DNA of 64,000 nucleotides from Neurospora intermedia (taxonomy: Eukaryota; Ascomycota; Sordariomycetes; Sordariales; Sordariaceae): positions 744,001 through 808,000 of the forward strand of contig BTPP01000006.1 in NCBI GenBank assembly GCA_037102815.1, given 5' to 3'. This document shows positions 61,293 to 64,000 of this stretch, piece by piece. The first letter of the stretch is position 1. Each line of letters starts with the position of its first letter. The notes beneath the pieces were generated by a model. That model saw only the letters and a list, made by a program, of their open reading frames with translations. It was not told the origin of the DNA and did no database searches. The position numbers were made by a program, and so were the translations under genes.

Positions 61293-62234
61293 GTAGGTAA
61301 GGGTGGTATCCGGCTTTTGACTTTTGTGACGTCTACTTCGGTATTCCGGCATTGATCCGGCCGCTGTTGGTTGGCCACTTTTGACATCAGCAATAGCCCA
61401 CAGGATCAGAGAAATTGACTATCATCAGGCTTGGGCGACGACATTCCGTAGCAGTCAAGACTCATGGCGCTGCCTGGCTTGCGTATTCTAGACTCGACAG
61501 CTGTGCCGCACTTGCGTAAGACGACGAGGTGGGAAAAGTGCTTGATACTAGTCTGGGAATAGAAACTGCTCGAAAAGCGGGGGCATGGATGACAGTTGTC
61601 GATGGCTGGGACTGCTGGAGAGAAACCCGAGACGTAACTTTTAGTTGAAGGTTCTGTTTGGCGAATGACTGCAAATTTGGCGACCCAGCGAGGCGTCCTT
61701 TCGAAACGATCTAACGCCCAACTGCGGATTGTAATCGGGACATGGCTTGCTTGATTGTGCGTGGAAGGTACATCTTGCGTTGCTGGCATGAACAACTTGC
61801 AACTCCATTGGAAGACACTGTCATTACTGTAAGGTACGTGGCCGGGTTTATGCAAATCCCAACGATGGTTCATGATAGCGGTGAGCCCTAGAGGTAGTCT
61901 CCCTGTTGCGGCCAAAGGGTTATCGGACTAGGGATTTGTATTTCTGCCGAAAAAAAAGAAGAAAAAATCAACAGAAGAAAAGGCCCCTTCGGATATCTAA
62001 TTCCATGCGATTTAGCTACCTGTATTGTTGCTTGTGCTAGCAAGGGAATGTGGGGTTTGGGCAGAGGAAGACATGAGCCTGATACCTAGCATGCCAGCAG
62101 TGGACGGGATGTGGTGTAAAACCTGAAGCTAGCACAGGCGCCATAACTCGGTGGATGGAATCCCGATGTCGAAAAGTGCACCCCCACTCTGACTAAATGT
62201 CCCCTATTTCTAAACCCCCCTTGTCCCCCACGTC

Positions 62235-62301
62235 GGTACGTAGGTACTTTAGCCAGAAGTACAGATCAACCCTAATAGGGAACGTAGACTAGGTACGTAG
62301 G

Positions 62302-62303
<2 letters not shown>
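62235..62303 (+). repeat. direct repeat of GGTACGTAGGTA
   Basis: Two exact 12-bp copies at 62235-62246 and 62292-62303. The second abuts the C33 run. Confidence 0.85.

Positions 62304-62304
<1 letters not shown>

Positions 62305-62337
<33 letters not shown>
62305..62337. repeat. poly-C tract, 33 nt
   Basis: An uninterrupted run of 33 C residues (G33 on the other strand). Confidence 0.95.
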
Positions 62338-62338
<1 letters not shown>

Positions 62339-63621
62339 AGCACCCTAAAATCTTCCGTTAGTTGCGCGCCTGCAAGCTCGACAGATTTGGAGCTAGAGAA
62401 TATGGGGGGCGGGATGGGGGCTCGCAGTCGTCGGGTTTCTAAACCCCGACTGTAGAAGCAACCTCTATTAAAGTGCACCGAACAGTCAAACTTGGGCGGC
62501 CTTCCATCAGTGTTTTTCATCATCAAAAGAAGAAGCCGCGAGTGACAACTCGATGAGCTGTGGCTAACGACCTGTCATGTTGTTATGGACAACAGTATCA
62601 TGAAAAAGCTATCTCGGACGATAAAGTCACCTACAAGACCAAGTTACCCTGACCGGAAACCGGCATCAAAATTGGTCTGGTGTAGGAGTAGTGAAGAGCG
62701 GTAAAATCTCCCATTTCCACTCGGGCGACTATATAAGTGCCACAGCGGAGTGGATGAGAATCAGGATCTCGTGAGTGTTACCGTTTCGGGTTAGATCACT
62801 GGACCACCGTGGAGAAGTGAGGCCATTGCTCGATTGTTGAGACTTAGGGAACCTGACCTCATCTGCTCGCCCACACAGCTCCATTATTTCTTGTCTAGTG
62901 TTTTTTTGGGCGTGGACCCGTCGGTATTTGCGAACAATCAGCCTAATCAAATATCCATGTTTCCATTCATGACGGCAGTCGTGTCGGTTAGAGAAGGAAC
63001 TAAACGAGTTGATGGGTTGAAGCGTACTTAGACATGCCCGTTGGATGGTGTACGCTGTAGCACTCGGTCGAAACAGAGTTTGAAGATCCATATACATGGA
63101 TTGGGGCTAAAAATGCTACTCGTCTAGGCTAGAAACGCCTCGCAACCCAGGCTTCGCCTTCTACTCTCAGGTCAATTCGCGAAACGGAGTTAGGACTTCG
63201 GGTGCACGCCAAAGTACCGAAAGTGAGACCAAGCTCACGTCACGTGCTGAGCACCTATCAGGGACACCGAGAGAATTAAGGTTCTTCCTTGCCACTCGCA
63301 AGAACTGTACGCAGTACGCGACGCTTTTATGTCTGTATCAAGTGTGTACGGTACCACTACGCTGGGGGATTTCGCAAACTGACCCCCGCCACACCCTAGG
63401 CAAGGCCTGGAGGCAGGAGGCGCTTCTTCTAACCCAGATGAGTACTAAAGCACTACCTGGGTAATGTACGTGTTTAGTGTATAGACTAGTTACGCAATAT
63501 GTACACTAGAGTAGTGCCAGCCTTGCACGACGGTCAAGAGGGACCCGTTCAACCCCACAGTTTCGTACCCCTCCCCCACTCTTGTCCCTCCGGCTCACTC
63601 CCGGTCATCGCTAAGACCAAA

Positions 63622-63795
63622 ATGAACTCCAATTCTCCAAAAAAAGCAAAAGATCCCAACGAGATGGAACACCCGCGGCACCACAATCAGCGCGCTATCG
63701 AGAAGGTCTTGGGTAGGTTTCCAGGCACGCTGCACAATCAGGCATTCTTCGGTAAAAACTGTGATGGTCTTGTGACCTGTCGCGTACGATCCTAA
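63622..63795 (+). CDS. possible first exon of a gene running off the right edge
   Basis: The ATG at 63622 sits in CCAAAATG context behind a C/T-rich leader and opens a charged frame (MNSNSPKKAKDPNEMEHPRHHNQRAIEKVLG). A GTAGGT donor follows at about 63712, after KVL; otherwise the frame ends at 63795 (57 aa). The product is not recognised and no acceptor can be chosen in the remaining 200 bases. Confidence 0.25.
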   Translation: MNSNSPKKAKDPNEMEHPRHHNQRAIEKVLGRFPGTLHNQAFFGKNCDGLVTCRVRS

Positions 63796-64000
63796 TTTTC
63801 GGATCCCCCCGATCCTAGGAGGCTTCCACCAGCTTCCGTCGAGCTTTTGCCTGGGAGTTGTCTCACCGCTAGCCAGCAACCTGTCCTCCCGTCACAGTGT
63901 TTTGTTATCCCAGACACTTCTTCAAGACTACTACTTGTACTCGATGCAAATAGAGAAGAAGCGGCATAGAAGCTTATCGTCTACCGACCTGAGGTAGTAG

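Larger units (their letters stand above)
58165..63621. other. 5.5-kb gene-poor stretch
   Basis: No supported coding gene. It contains a purine-rich A tract at about 58842-58912, the ATCGTGAA cluster at 59311-59989, a GA dinucleotide repeat at 61260-61290, a C33 run at 62305-62337 and three GTACACTA octamers (59225, 60533 reversed, 63501). Open frames up to 169 codons (for example 61406-61915 -) have no domain. Confidence 0.55.

Noticed and set aside
61406-61915. 169-codon minus-strand frame
   Set aside because: No recognisable domain, irregular composition and no splice-consistent extension.

Overview
This window looks like nuclear DNA of a filamentous ascomycete, most likely a Sordariomycete of the Neurospora/Sordaria group. 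The reasons are: short introns (about 50-180 nt) with GTRNGT donors and YAG acceptors; well-separated single genes with long intergenic stretches; fungal-only families (Vtc1, Slm1, Ysc84, Ahc1-like, Rsc9); many long homopolymer and microsatellite tracts; and one A+T-saturated block at about 43.68-45.84 kb in which CpA/TpG is nearly absent and TpA is very common, the signature of repeat-induced point mutation (RIP).

Layout. 1-7.07 kb: no confident gene, with one weak spliced candidate at 2.42-3.0 kb. 7.07-9.02 kb (-): choline-phosphate cytidylyltransferase. 11.31-12.17 kb (-): F-box protein. 16.54-17.38 kb (-): Tctex-type dynein light chain, divergent from 18.65-19.10 kb (+): vacuolar transporter chaperone Vtc1. 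20.02-20.89 kb (-): Alba-like protein, divergent from 24.87-26.92 kb (+): Ahc1-like zinc-finger protein with a long pyrimidine-rich leader. 29.40-31.04 kb (-): Slm1-like BAR/PH protein. 32.61-34.63 kb (-): arrestin-like ubiquitin-ligase adaptor (CreD type). 34.6-41.4 kb: gene-poor. 41.41-42.87 kb (-): Ysc84/Lsb3 SYLF-SH3 protein, divergent from 46.67-47.03 kb (+): Sft1/Bet1-type SNARE. A RIP-mutated element of about 2.46 kb with 36-bp terminal inverted repeats sits between these two promoters. 48.17-49.99 kb (-): ArfGAP. 50.87-51.63 kb (+): methionine-R-sulfoxide reductase. 52.19-53.85 kb (-): orphan 510-aa protein. 54.98-58.16 kb (+): Rsc9-type ARID subunit of RSC. 58.2-64 kb: gene-poor, but it holds a striking cluster of a repeated octamer.

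How the genes relate. There is no operon or biosynthetic cluster. The genes are housekeeping: phospholipid synthesis, vesicle traffic (SNARE, ArfGAP, arrestin adaptor), membrane-cortex and actin functions (Slm1, Ysc84), polyphosphate/vacuole (Vtc1), microtubule motor (Tctex1), chromatin (Rsc9, Ahc1-like), and oxidative damage repair (MsrB). All multi-exon models below join in frame with canonical GT/AG sites.

The least explained signals are the seven ATCGTGAA/TTCACGAT copies at 59.31-59.99 kb, an intergenic octamer GTACACTA that recurs across the window, the TTAA-flanked RIP relic placed in a divergent promoter, and the orphan gene at 52.2-53.9 kb. No tRNA, rRNA or CRISPR array was found.
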